Positions 46,655 through 58,015 of a DNA stretch of 64,000 nucleotides are shown one piece after another. The DNA is taken from the NCBI GenBank assembly GCA_023053575.1, contig JAKZAP010000010.1, positions 18,908,628 through 18,972,627 of the forward strand. The letters run 5' to 3'. Both the position numbers and the translations under genes were made by a program. The notes below the pieces were generated by a model. That model was not told where the DNA came from and searched no databases. It worked only from the letters and a program-made list of their open reading frames with translations. Position 1 is the first letter of the stretch. Each line of letters begins with the position of its first letter. Source of the DNA: Branchinecta lynchi. Taxonomy: Eukaryota; Arthropoda; Branchiopoda; Anostraca; Branchinectidae.

Positions 46655-48776
46655 TTTTATGGCACTTGATCTTACTCAAGTGCCATATAGCGATCGTAAT
46701 GTCTGTCTGTCTGTCGGTCTGTCCACATTTTGCTAGTTTGGGCACTTCCACATGACCTAGGATGAAAAAACTTGGCACGCATATCAGGGACCCAACCGGA
46801 TTAACTTGGAAATAATTACTTCCCCGATCCGACCATCAATGGGGGAGTGGCAAAATGGGGAATTCGGAAATTAGTGACATTCATAACTTTGGAATGGATA
46901 ATCGGGCGTGCATTAAACTTGACAGGTATCAAGAAAAAATGTCTTGGATGTTCATTGTGAAATTCGGATCTGTCCGGTAACTGGGGGGGGGGGGCTGGAG
47001 GGGGACACCCAAAATGCTTTATCTAGTTTTCGTCAAACCCCTATCCCTTTCTTCGCACTAGGATAGCTCTGCACATGGATGAGTCATTCTTTCATCACAC
47101 TAGTATAGCTCTGCTCGTGGATTCTTTGCATGAATTCGTTCGGAGAGAGATAGTTCAACCGAAGGTCGAAGGGGTTCTCAAAATATGTTGTTGGGCCTTA
47201 GTAGGGGTTGATATAGATTAGGGAGTGCTAGGATGATGAAACTTCGCAGGCGTATCAGGGACCCGACCAAACAAACCTGGAGGTAATCAGTTTCCCAATC
47301 CAACCATCTTGGGGAAGTGGACGGTAGGGGAATCCGGATAATTGAGTGGTGTGTAACTTTCGAACGGGTGATCGAATTGAAATGAAACTTAATGCCTGAA
47401 TAAATGACATATCTCTGATGTTCCATTTGAAGTCCGAACTGGATTCGACAGCTATGGAGGAGTTGGGGGGGGGGCGGAAATCTCGAGAAACGATTAGAAT
47501 GGAGGGGATCTGCTCCAGTTAAATCGTTTTACACATTTGGACTGGATCCGGACACTTGGGATGGAGGGGGTGGAGGGTTGTTTCCTGGAATTCCAGTTCT
47601 GGGGATTTTCATGACGAAACTTGGGAGGTGTATCAGGGACCCTATCAAACTGACTTGTAAATAAAAATTTACACGATCCGACAGTCGTGGGGGGAGGGGG
47701 GTAGAGGAAGGGGGAATCCGGAATATGAGTCATGCGTAACTTTGGAACGGGTGATAGGATTTGAGTGAAATTTTGTAATTGAACAGAGGACATGTCTTTG
47801 GTGATCTTTTTCATGTCTGGACCGGATCCGACAACAACTGGGGGGAGTGGAATATGCGACCGGCTTAGACTGGAGAGATCGGGATGGAACTTTGTGGGAA
47901 TAACTAGCAGATTCTCCGGATAAATCATTTACAGAACCGGATCGGCTCGGGCTACTGTGGGGGGAGTTTAAGGGGGAGTCCGGAATTCCGGTGATCGCGA
48001 GTAAAGGTACTTCCAAATGTGCTAGGACGATGAAACTTGGCTGGAATATTAGAAATTCGACAATATTGGCTTAGAATTTGCCACTTTCCAAATCCGACCA
48101 TTCCTTAAAGTACCAATCATGAACGCAAATTAGGAAAAATACTTTTAAGCAAAATATGCATTTTCATGATGCCCATGAACCCATTACCATTTTTGCCTCA
48201 AGGGTTTTGCTTACAAATGAGGTTCTAGCTCCCTTAAAGTTCGCATCTTCACCGCAAGGTCGAAAAGTAGTTTTTATCAAACGATACATCTCAACCCATG
48301 ATCATTTGTGCCACAAGGGTGCTAATTTTTGACCAAACTGTATATATCAATGATACCTAAGAACCGGCTATCATTTTTGCCTCAAGAGTTTTGCTTACAG
48401 ATGCATTTCTTGCGCCTTTAAAACGGGAAATTACGCAGCAACAATTCTAAGAAGAAACGTACTTGATATAAATGTCGAAACCATATTGAAGACCATTGAA
48501 CCGCCCAACGAAGAAGAGGAGTTCTAGAAATGCAGTAAATGCTAAAAAATACAGTACTTTTTACTTACTAGTGTATAATAAAATAATATTCAACTCTGTA
48601 CAAAACAAGAACCGCCCAACGAAGAAGAGGAGTTCTAGAAATGCCTTTTACAGTACTTTTTACTTACTAGTGTATAATAAAATAATATTCGACTCTGTAC
48701 AAAACTCCCAAACAAAAAAATCCCGCCAACATTTTGCTTATTCTTGCAAGTGCCATATGAGCTTTCAGCTCTTGTT
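46655..48776 (+). mobile_element. Family B element, complete with both ends
   Basis: Head TTTTTATGGCACTTG with the inverted CTCAAGTGCCATATAGCG, GTCTGTCTGTCTGTCGG, and ACCTAGGATGAAAAAACTTGG. The core has GATGAAACTT units and G-runs (46981, 47469). Tail CTTGCAAGTGCCATATGAGC, AGCTTTCAGCTC (hairpin variant) and CTTGTT (48776). A 111-bp duplication lies inside its 3' part. Confidence 0.88.
48499..48715 (+). repeat. Near-identical 111-bp tandem duplication
   Basis: AACCGCCCAACGAAGAAGAG begins at 48499 and again at 48610. Both continue through GGAGTTCTAGAAATGC and CTTACTAGTGTATAATAAAA. The second lacks about 18 bp after AAATGC and gains a few bases at the joint. Confidence 0.8.
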
Positions 48777-48999
48777 TATTTATTTAGTTGTGAATGTTGA
48801 AAATAAAAAATTTTAAAAATTGAAATTACTTTTTTTGCTTTTCTCAGTGAATAGGGTTATGTTAAATATCTGATTAAAATCAAACTTTTACATGTGTCAG
48901 TTACGTTAGTGAACAAGAGGATTTAAATTAAGATCAACACATTAGTAATAAGAGGAGATTTAGGTAGGGTCTTGTTAGTATGATCCGGTTTTGGGATAA

Positions 49000-49620
49000 A
49001 ATAATAGCGATGCCGAGAAAGGGGCTGGAAAAGGGCCTAGAGCAGGAAATGGTGCGAGTGTTGCTAAGGAGGTGGAGGTAAGGTTACACGACCAGGAAAT
49101 ACAATTGTGGCAGTGTGGGGTGGCTGCATCTGGTTCATTGTGGTTGTACACGAGGGCCAAAGAGACATTGTGGGAGGAAATATATTTTAAGGTGGGGATT
49201 CCGGCAGATCATTTGAGTTTGTTAATGAGTTACGGGGTGACCTTTTGGAATGCGTAGAAGATGTTTGGGTAAGGTAAGAGTGTTGTCTGGTCCTTACTTT
49301 TGCCCAATGTGCGGACAATTGGATGAAAATATTTTTCACTTAATGTACGTATGCCCTAAGCTTTCAGATCTTCGTGGGAAAATTTTGGTGTTAGTTATTG
49401 GGTAGAGGATTGGTTGGTAATAGTAATGGGAAGTAAATTATTTGGTGATATTGAAAAACTGGGAAGATTCCTTTTTGTTTCGATGAACCACAGAGAAAGG
49501 TTCCTGTAAAGGAATATGAAAAATAGTTATCATTTATTTGGTTTTTGTTTTTGATGTTTGTTTGTGTTTATTTTTTCCCTTGGCCTCTGTGCTTTTAGTG
49601 GAATAAATCTTAGCTTATCT
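49000..49620 (+). mobile_element. Zinc-knuckle LINE, 3' fragment (copy 3)
   Basis: Plus-strand frames carry EVRLHDQEIQLWQCGVAASG and KETLWEEIYFKVGIPADHLS to a stop near 49257. After a frameshift comes SGPYFCPMCGQLDENIFHLM then YVCPKLSDLRGKI, an intact C-x2-C-x8-H-x4-C knuckle. A third segment ends GSKLFGDIEKLGRFLFVSMN then HRERFL and stop (about 49509). The 3' end GGCCTCTGTGCTTTTAGTGG-AATAAAT parallels the end of the 20845 copy. Dead copy. Confidence 0.8.
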
Positions 49621-51018
49621 TAAGATTGGCCCAGTCTGAGGCACATTCAATGATAGTACTCTTAACTATTACTTATCACCAGATGCAACTTTCTCGTACA
49701 ACTATCATATAACTACTCAGACTACAAATTTTTCATCGGGATCAAGTCCTTCTCGGTGCTCTCTTTGTTTGTCCACGTCTATTGCTAAAACGGCATTTGC
49801 TTTCCATTTTCAGAAAACTCATTAGGCTAATGGATGCAATTCTTTAGTGTCACTACTGTACTCAAGGAGCAAGCTTTCAGGGGTTGGTGGCTCAAAGCAG
49901 TTATGTACTCATCGGATTTTTTTATATGTGAAATGCGGTCATCACGGGAGGTTAATTCATTTCAGTTCAAGACTTATTCCGGCCAGGAACCATAAAGCAA
50001 CACTACAACAAACACACAAACAAAAATAAAGAATGTATTAGGCTACAACACCACATAAATTAGCCACATCCGTCTTTTATATACATATTAACCCAAATGG
50101 GCACAAACTAATAAAACCAATGGTTAGCCCATTGGCACTGTGCCAGTAGTACTATGCTAGGAGAAATAATGACGAAGGATGACGTCAGTTTGTCACCACA
50201 GTTTTAGTCCAATGTTAACTTGTTTAGCTCCTTGGAATATGTGCATCTGAACTAGGCTCTTTGTTGGTACTTTTTATTACCCCTGATTTTTTTAAAATTA
50301 ACACTATAAATAATCCTTTTTATACGACACATGCAAAACTATTGTAAACACTCAATAGTTCTCATAGAAGATGTAAAGGCTAATCTGCCCTTGTGCTTTT
50401 GTTACTAGGACATATCGGTGTCACTCCCTTTTTATAGCAAAAAACCTCTCGTCAAGAGAGACACGATAAAATCTGTCATAGTGCTTTGCATGCACGTATC
50501 TCTAAGTTTTATTTTGTATTTATTACTACCTTTAGCGTCAACCATTAATTTTTCTGAAGAACCTTTTTTACCGAATAAAAGATGTCTTGCTTTTTTACTA
50601 CGTGCTGCTGGAGAATTCCTAATTTCCAAAGCACAGAAGAGTTAGGAGTCCCTTTGCAAAGTTATTTCTCAGCCTCTGAGAACAGACTGATGTATAGATG
50701 GGAAAGGATAAAAAAAACCATCGTCGAATGAAAAATAAGTGAGGTCACGTCAGTCCTTCAGATGGCATTGCTGGATAGATGGGCTTGCTCTTAGGGACTG
50801 AGTGTTACGAGGTTAAAATGAAAGGCATTAGAGAATCTTGAGCTCTAATAGGGTTAAAAAGGCTACTGAAAGTAAAACTACTACCACTTGAATTAAAATT
50901 GATAAGTAAACAATAGGATAAAACCTACCAACTAGAAAAATCCTATAATTAGATCCTCAATCTAATGCATTTATCTGCCAAGGTGGTAAAATTTTATAAG
51001 GTCCTTTCGTACTAGTAT
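49621..51018. other. Unassigned intronic stretch
   Basis: No domain or repeat recognised. CTACAAATTTTTCATCGGGA near 49724 recurs at 52013, so part is an unclassified dispersed repeat. The 75-codon frame at 50418 has a hydrophobic middle but lacks context. Confidence 0.35.
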
Positions 51019-51935
51019 AACAAGACCAAAGGTGTCGATGGGATCCCAAAAATCAAATATTTGATTCAGACAATCGAGTCTTGTCTTCGCCAGATCCAGT
51101 CTTGGACAGGCTAATCATCAGAGAAAACCAATTTCAGATATACCTCTATAAGCCATTTCTATTTTGACGATACTGACCGAAACTTCCTGCCAATTTCCGA
51201 GCGAACTACTAGTCCAGCGAAAAAAAATACAGAAACAAAACCAGCGTATCTTGTTATCCCTATAAAGAACATCTAATCAACTTTGAATAAAAGTTTGACT
51301 AAAAAAAAGTCCGGTTACAACCGGATTCCGGAATAGTTATATGTCCGGGTATAAAACCATTGTCATATACCGACTCAGCCTCTCTTCTTACCCCTTAATC
51401 TGTCATCTAATCGAACTTTTTCTTTTAAAAAATTTCCGATTTTTGGCCGGATTCCGGGCGAACTAGTTGTCCGGCGAGAAAATGATTTTCACCATCGTGT
51501 TTGGCATGTCTTTTTACCCATAAATCAAACATTTAATCAACTTCAAATTAAACTTTTAGTTTTAACCAACTTTCCGGTTTTCGCCGGATTCCGGGCGAAC
51601 TACATGTCCGGGTAGAAAATCGAACATCTAATCAACTCGAAATAAAACTTTTAATTTTAACAAACTTTCCTGTTTCGGCCGGATTCCGGGCGAACTACTT
51701 GTTCGTCGAGAAAATGTTTTCACAATCGTCTTCACCATGTCTTCCTAGCCCTAAATCGAACATCTAATCAACTTCAAATAAAACTATTACTTTTAACAAA
51801 CTTTCCGGTTTTGGCCTGATTCCGGGCGAACTACTCATCCGATGACAAAATTGTTTTCAACATCGTGCTCAGCATGTCTTCTTACCCCATAATCGACTAT
51901 CACATTAGCTGTTTCAAAATATTTTGTTTGGGGCA
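51019..51935 (-). mobile_element. Family A element, 5'-truncated copy
   Basis: Plus strand opens AACAAGACCAAAGGTGTCGATG (3' terminus), then the distal block and four to five monomers with AAATCGAACATCTAATCAAC. It stops at CATTAGCTGTTTCAAAATATTTTG without the head. Non-coding. Confidence 0.85.
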
Positions 51936-52059
51936 CATTAAATTATAGTATTTTTTGCTATTACATAGTATTACATGCAACGTTTTCGTACTACTACCAT
52001 ACTATTACGCAGGCTACAAATTTTTCATCGGGAAGTTTGCAGAGTTTTTGCTATAATCA

Positions 52060-52180
52060 ATGGTTTGGAAAAAGGCTGAAAACAGCCAAAGTCTTGGATA
52101 ATTTTTAAATGCAGGGCCTAGTTTTACATTATTCAAATAGTGTTTGGAACATAAACGGTAAACAGTGCGAGTTGTGCTTT
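52060..52180 (+). repeat. Dispersed repeat shared with 23745-23895
   Basis: GGAAAAAGGCTGAAAACAGCC then GGGCCTAGTTTTACATTATT and GGTAAACAGTGCGAG, the same block order as the earlier copy. Confidence 0.5.
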
Positions 52181-52250
52181 AAAGATAAATAGGCAGGGGC
52201 TCTCAGTATCACCAAGACCCTGGTTCCCATACCGTCATTATCATAGCATA

Positions 52251-52483
52251 GTTGCGTTTTCTTGGATTCACTTCTGTTTCGTCAAAATTCTTAGTTCGGC
52301 TCTTGTTTGTCTAACTTGCGTTTTATTTCGAGATCTTGTTTCTGAAAAGTCAAACTACGTCTGCGAGGTAAATTTGTTGTTTGAGCTCCGTAGCTTCAGG
52401 TTCGAAACTACAGCACATGGAACTTACAAATAAAACGGCTTTTAAGCGAAACTACGCCGAAACTACATCCAATAAAACGCAAC
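52251..52483. mobile_element. MITE, TIR GTTGCGTTTT-TTGGAT
   Basis: Starts GTTGCGTTTTCTTGGAT and ends ATCCAATAAAACGCAAC (233 bp). Subterminal AACTACG/CGTAGC and TTATTTCGA motifs recur in both orientations. No clear target duplication. The terminus resembles that of the MITE at 8895. Confidence 0.7.
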
Positions 52484-52849
52484 TTATGTCTCTTTGCCAG
52501 ATATTACTTTAACCAGCATGACATGATTCCCTATTGTATCTTTCCACTCGATGGCCTCTAAATCAATTTTCAGGGCTATTAACAGGACTCGTTCCTGACA
52601 CCTTTATTTTGTTTGACGACATGACTCGCATTAGAGCTCGAAAAAATATCATCTCAAGCCAGACCTTTGACTGTTTCCCTCTACAGCCTAATTAGTCAGA
52701 TAACGTAGAGTTGGAAACGGTTATTTAATCTGGATAGAGGCAGTCAGCTAAAACCTGTCCAGCATCGACTGGTAAAGTGACTGGACGTGGTCGGGTGCGT
52801 TACGTCTGCTGTGCGGGGTTTCTTTTGCGTTGCATAACATCTGTTTCTT

Positions 52850-55480
52850 ATGAATGAATGAATGATTTTATTAACCCATTCTAAACACAAAATGTGACAA
52901 ATGGAGGATAAGAAGGGAAGAAAAAAGAAGAAGAAAAAAAAAGGAAAAACCAATCACACTAAACTAACCAATCAACAAAGAACTAGCACAACTAGCCTAC
53001 TTTAGAAATGCCTGGTACAGGCTGTGCTGGGGATCCAGGGACTGTAGAAACTTTTCTCTACGGATGTTGATGACATCCGTGGGATCAAGAACACCGTATT
53101 TAACAATTAGTGAAGTATTTCTCGTCCAAAGAGGTACTCGTAGCAAAAACTTCGCAAACTTGAAATAAACAACTCTAGTTGCTTTCTTTTCCTTCAGTGT
53201 GAAAAGTATCTTAAAAGGCGACAGAGCAAGAATGTGCGGGATAACCAAAGCGGTATAAAGGCGTCCTCGAATCAACCGGTTAAATTTTACAAATTTCGTA
53301 GATAGATCGGAAATCAGACCCGCACGTGTCGATTTTAAATCTCAAGCAATCGGCAGACCTAGATAAAGAAGTACCTCGGACGGGCATATTTTCTGGTTCT
53401 CAAACCTAACCGACCGTGATGACGATTTTCCATTAAAAACAAGCACTTCACTATTAGCAGGGTTGGACGCAAGGACGACACGGGAATACTCATTACTCAA
53501 AATACAATAATTTTCTTCAATACGAGAGAGAGATCTGCTCAAATTCAAAATGTCATCCGCATAATTTAGCAACGAAACATCAATACCGCGAAAAATACAA
53601 CTCATCTTTACCGGGCTTTGAGCCTCGAGGAAACTATTATTGAATAACGGTAGAGACGATATCGCGCCTTGGCGAATACCCTTATACACTGGTATAATTT
53701 TATCCGACAGAGATACACCACCAGGACAGGGAACTTTAATACGCACTGGAAGCTTTTTGTACATATCAAAAAAAAATAATACAACAGAAGGATCAAGGCC
53801 TCTTTTCGCCGCTGAAAGTAATAACTGGGGGTGTATGCCTGAATCGAAAGCCCGTCGTACATCATGACCAGCAAGGACTCAAATCTCACCAATTCCATCA
53901 GCTTCAAGCAATAAATTAGCAAGGACGCAATGGACGTGTTCGCGACTCAGCCCTTTTTTAAATTCAAACTGTGAATCTGGGGTACTACAAACAAGGCTTA
54001 TTTCATCGATTACAATAAGTTCCATTAATTTGCATAGAACCGGAGCTACCGTTATGGGTTGATATGACATACATTGGCTGGGGTCTTTACCTTTCTTCAC
54101 TACCGGCGTTCACATTCCGAACATATCAGGTACCAAACCAACATTAAATATGCACTGAAATAGTAGCTCTAAATGACTCAGTAGATTGCTAGTCGCGTGC
54201 ACTAGGTCCATACCACACAGACCGTCAAGGCCTCTAGGCTGTTTCTTCTTAAGCTTCGTTCTGCCGCGTATTATTTTGGAAACCGAGACTACAAAACCAG
54301 GTGAAACATTCGGTAGCTTTAAACACTGGTCAAGCACTTGTTTATATTCTTTTTCAAGAACGACATCTGACGGTGCAAATTCACTACTGAAATGAGATAC
54401 CCATTCATCTTCTACTGGGACTTGACTCTTGACTGAACTGTCGCGACCAAAACTCTTTAGATATTTCCAAGCGGCTGCCGGATTACTACCAATCTCTTCA
54501 CTGATTGCCTTTATTAGGTCACTCTTATGCTTTGCAAGGTTTTTCGCAAACTGACGTTTTGTGAGAAGACGGATATCATTAACCGAGCCACTTCGCGGTC
54601 TGCCACAGTCGTTCCACAGCCGATACCAGAATTTGGCCCTTCGACAGGATTCACCGAGTGCCACATTATCGCAGCACTTAGGGACCTCACAGCCTATGCG
54701 TACACGACGAGTTGGTACTGCAGCACGCTCCGCCACAAGCATGGCATGAGATATCTCACTACAGTAACCATTTAACTGCAATTGTTTCTCTTTTTGCGAG
54801 TAGTTGCAGCTTCGCTGTAGAAGATGAAAAGGGACTTTTATCTTGCTTAGAATGTCATCGAGAGCCAGACCGTATTGTACCATATCGATTTTCCCCCACT
54901 GAGAATGGGTTGACCACAAAGACTGCCGGGTAATTACAGAAGGCGATGACTGCACTTTAAAACTGTTCAAAATAGGGAAGTGGTCAGACACACAGATGCC
55001 GACATCGACGTGTGTGAGCGCGTTCAGCTCGACATTGCTGGATCTTAGTATAAAGTCAAGCGATGATGTGGTACCTGAATTGTGCACATATGTATAGGGG
55101 TTATCAATGGGGACAACTTGCAACCCTTCACAAGCTGGTAGGAACAATTGCGCCTGGGCACTTTAACTAGTTAAGTCACAGTTGATATCTCCTGCAATGA
55201 CGCACTACAGTCCTAGGGAACGGCAATCATACACACAGGCCGAGAGCTTACTGCATGCGGCGCTGAACTTTTGCTCAGATAAATCATCACGGTAATCCGT
55301 GGGCATGTATACAGATAAGATTACTGTTGAACCCACCTTCACAGCGACAACGAAGTCCGAATCCTTATAAAGTGAAGCTTCAAGTTTAGAGCTTCGCGAG
55401 GTGCTTAAAAAGCTCTGGCCCGGGTATCGAGTTGTGGTGAGATTGCTTTCGCAGAGGACTCTATATTACCTTATACCTTA
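52850..55480 (-). mobile_element. Nearly full-length LINE relic: endonuclease plus RT
   Basis: On the minus strand the order is as follows. Endonuclease: VKVGSTVILSVYMPTDYRDD, the GDIN-type motif IAGDINCDLTS, FILRSSNVELN and the C-terminal SDHFPIL. Then a linker, then reverse transcriptase: MSYQPITVAPVLCKLMELIV, GIRQGAISSLPLFNNS, and the catalytic LNYADDILNLS. A C-terminal region follows with RVPLWTRNTSLIVKYGVLDP. Stops interrupt the endonuclease (two near 55165-55205) and frames shift at about 54110, 53880, 53765 and 53340. The longest intact frame is 54110-55147. The 3' end is GTTAATAAAATCATTCATTC (52850-52875 on plus). APE-type non-LTR retrotransposon, inactive; clade not assigned. Confidence 0.9.
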
Positions 55481-55890
55481 CCGCCTTACCTTAGAGCCTA
55501 GTCACACTGGGCTCATTTCCTGACGTTTTGGGTTGCAAAAGTAGAAAAAAGAAAAAGAACAAGATACATCTAATTCTGAATGTTGTCGTTTTAAACTCAG
55601 GAGATCAATTAGAGCAAAACAGTGTGTATAATAATGTTACAGGAACCCTAATTGACCCCTAAATGCAGTCTGCTCATTATCCACAAGCTGCCACGAACCC
55701 CGTCAAAGCACACGTCCCCTAGGGACTTCGAGTCGTTTGTCAAGTAGGCCGCGTTTTAAGCCCAGTATGACTAGGCTCTTAATTACTGCTTCACTCTCAT
55801 TTCCAAGATTTTGAAACTCCTGTTTCAGTTTCATCTAACCCAACGGCGATTTTTTTTTCTGTTTGCCTTTTCAGGCTCCCACTTAATTGC
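55481..55890. other. Unassigned stretch
   Basis: Nothing recognisable beyond the end of the LINE. Confidence 0.3.
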
Positions 55891-55897
55891 TCGGAAA

Positions 55898-56026
55898 AAA
55901 AAGTTGTTGAATCCTGTCTACTGACTACTTTGAAATCTCACTTAATTGCTCAGCTGTCAGAAATACCAGTGGTGCGTGTTGTCCGTGGATCTCAAAGTAG
56001 TCAGTAGTCAGGATTCAACAACTTTT
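55898..56026. mobile_element. Short foldback/MITE-like inverted repeat
   Basis: AAAAAGTTGTTGAATCCTG, CTACTGACTACTTTGA at the left returns inverted as TCAAAGTAGTCAGTAG, CAGGATTCAACAACTTTTT at the right. The arms are about 40 bp and the loop about 50 bp. Part of the right arm (AGGATTCAACAACTT) is repeated once more just outside. CACTTAATTGCTC is directly repeated at the left arm edge and inside the loop. Confidence 0.7.
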
Positions 56027-56056
56027 TCAGGATTCAACAACTTGACTAAAAAAAAA

Positions 56057-56320
56057 TTCATTCCGTCTTGACGACCGGTTACAAACAAAGACATGCTTAC
56101 AAACACATGCTTGAAAAACGCAACCAGTACACATTTACTACCATATTTTAATCAAACCTTCACTAAAGTAAACTAAAAATTAATAAATAAATTTGTCACC
56201 TTCACTAAACTAAACTAAAAAGTAATTAATAAATTTGTCAATTTGTCCTCTCTCATCTTCCAAACCTCCATTCACCAACTACCCTCAAGTAGATGTATCT
56301 TTAACCGATGTCACCTTTAC
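56057..56320 (-). mobile_element. LINE 3' UTR fragment, same family as 17036
   Basis: ACGACCGGTTACAAACAAAG, GCTTGAAAAACGCAACCAG, ACACATTTACTACCATAT, and CCATTCACCAACTACCCTCA match 17036-17215. One internal piece (CTTCACTAAACTAAACTAAA) is duplicated here. The coding end is missing. Confidence 0.7.
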
Positions 56321-57387
56321 ACGAGTCACCTTTACATATGCTTATATATGCTTCAACATATGCTTAAAGCATGACTAAAAGTGTCAAATATTCACCTGTA
56401 CAATATTCGAATATAAACTACATCTACTGCAACATATGCTTAAAGCGTGACTAAAAATGAAATTAGCAGAATGGGTCCAACCGAAAGGTTCATCGAAGAG
56501 GGCTTAGAGACCAAAGCCTATTTATGATCACCTCACCTCTGGCTTGTTCAGCCTTTAATATTATCCCTAGATCCCTTATGACGCTTCTGAAATTCCCGCC
56601 TTTTGCCATTGTTTCGTTTTGTACCCATGACTTTTTAGCGCTTTTTCGGCTGAGTCGAATTTTGCCAGTCTCGCAACACATAAGTTTATACATTTGATAA
56701 GTTTGATACATGGGAAGCTTTAAATTATTGTTTTTCGGTTTGGAAAATGTGGTGGGCCATGAGGTATATCTTCTGTTTTGACTTCTTTTCTTCTGCTTGT
56801 TTCCTCACTTTTTAACAACGGCGCCTCCAGTTTTCAAATATTTTTCGTCCAGCCACCGTGTCGGAGAAGGGGAAGGCTGGGTAGAATCAACAAGTGTTAA
56901 CAAGACAGTCGCTAATTTCATATGGCAAGTCATGGTAGCCTATTTTCGGAAAACAAAACTTCCAAGCCATTCCATAGTGACTAGATCATTTCTAGTGAGA
57001 GGTGTGCTTTAAAAATCAGCTATTCACTTAAACAGGGCTGACGAATACAGTGAAAATACTTTAGTCCATTGCTCCGCCATTACCGAATAACAGGAAAGAT
57101 ATTTCATACTTACGGTTGCTCTGTTTGATTTGAAATATTAGGACCAACAACTGTACCGAATTGGCTGTCAGGCAAACTTGCTAAGCCGCTAGTTCTTAAA
57201 CTCTTTTGAACTTTTTGTGCAGCACGGCTTATAGCAACGCCATTGATTTTCGGAGATTCGCGATTTCACAGAATGAAAACGATGTCCTTGACGATAATCA
57301 GATTGCCTAGACTAACTGTGAATTTGGTCTTGTCGGGACTCCCTCCCAATTCTCAAAGAAAATCTTGAATACCACTTTGGAAATTAT
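56321..57387. other. Unassigned intronic stretch
   Basis: Short CTTTACACGAGTCACC/ATATGCTTAAAGC motifs repeat near 56310-56450. Otherwise no feature. Confidence 0.3.
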
Positions 57388-57690
57388 GAGCGTGTTCCAC
57401 CCTTCTACAAATAGTACCTATTAGTTACTATTTCCGTTCCAACCTCACCGAAAGTTACTACGCTGACCGTTCCAACCTTGTCGGAATAGTAACTAATAGT
57501 TACTATGTTCTTACCATACTCGGGAGCGTAGTAAGAGTAGTAACCACGCATCTCTGTAACGTGATTGGTCGGATTCGCCCCTGGCGTGAGATCCTGCTGG
57601 AAAATAGAAAAATCTTTCCAGCCCTTGGGCAAAAAGCCAGAATCGTGACGTCATGTGTAGTAACTGCGGTACGTAGGATGGAACACGCTC
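57388..57690. mobile_element. MITE, TIR GAGCGTGTTCCACCCT (copy 2)
   Basis: Begins GAGCGTGTTCCACCCTTC and ends AGGATGGAACACGCTC (303 bp), flanked by TAT on both sides. The interior is the inverted counterpart of the 9871 copy (CTCTGTAACGTGATTGGTCGG). The matching termini and 3-bp duplication support a DNA transposon-derived MITE. Confidence 0.88.
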
Positions 57691-58015
57691 TATGTGTCGG
57701 TGCCTGGAGATGGTGGTTAAGGAATTCGTTACGCAGAGGCACGGTGACCTTAGTTTCTATTTCTTCATTCACTTACCTTGGCAACTATGATTATACTGAT
57801 AAAAATGACCATTAAGTTTTCATTATAAGTAAGTTTATTTACAGTAAAGCCTGTAACACATTTGTGATACATATTTCAAACCAAACTAGACATCGGTCTA
57901 CTTTCAAACTTGTCGAGGTTTCGGACCTTCCCTAAACTGTTCGCTGTATGATGGAAATTTTGATTGCATACATCTGAAATTAACTCTTGTCCGGTCACTA
58001 AATGTACTCTTGTCA

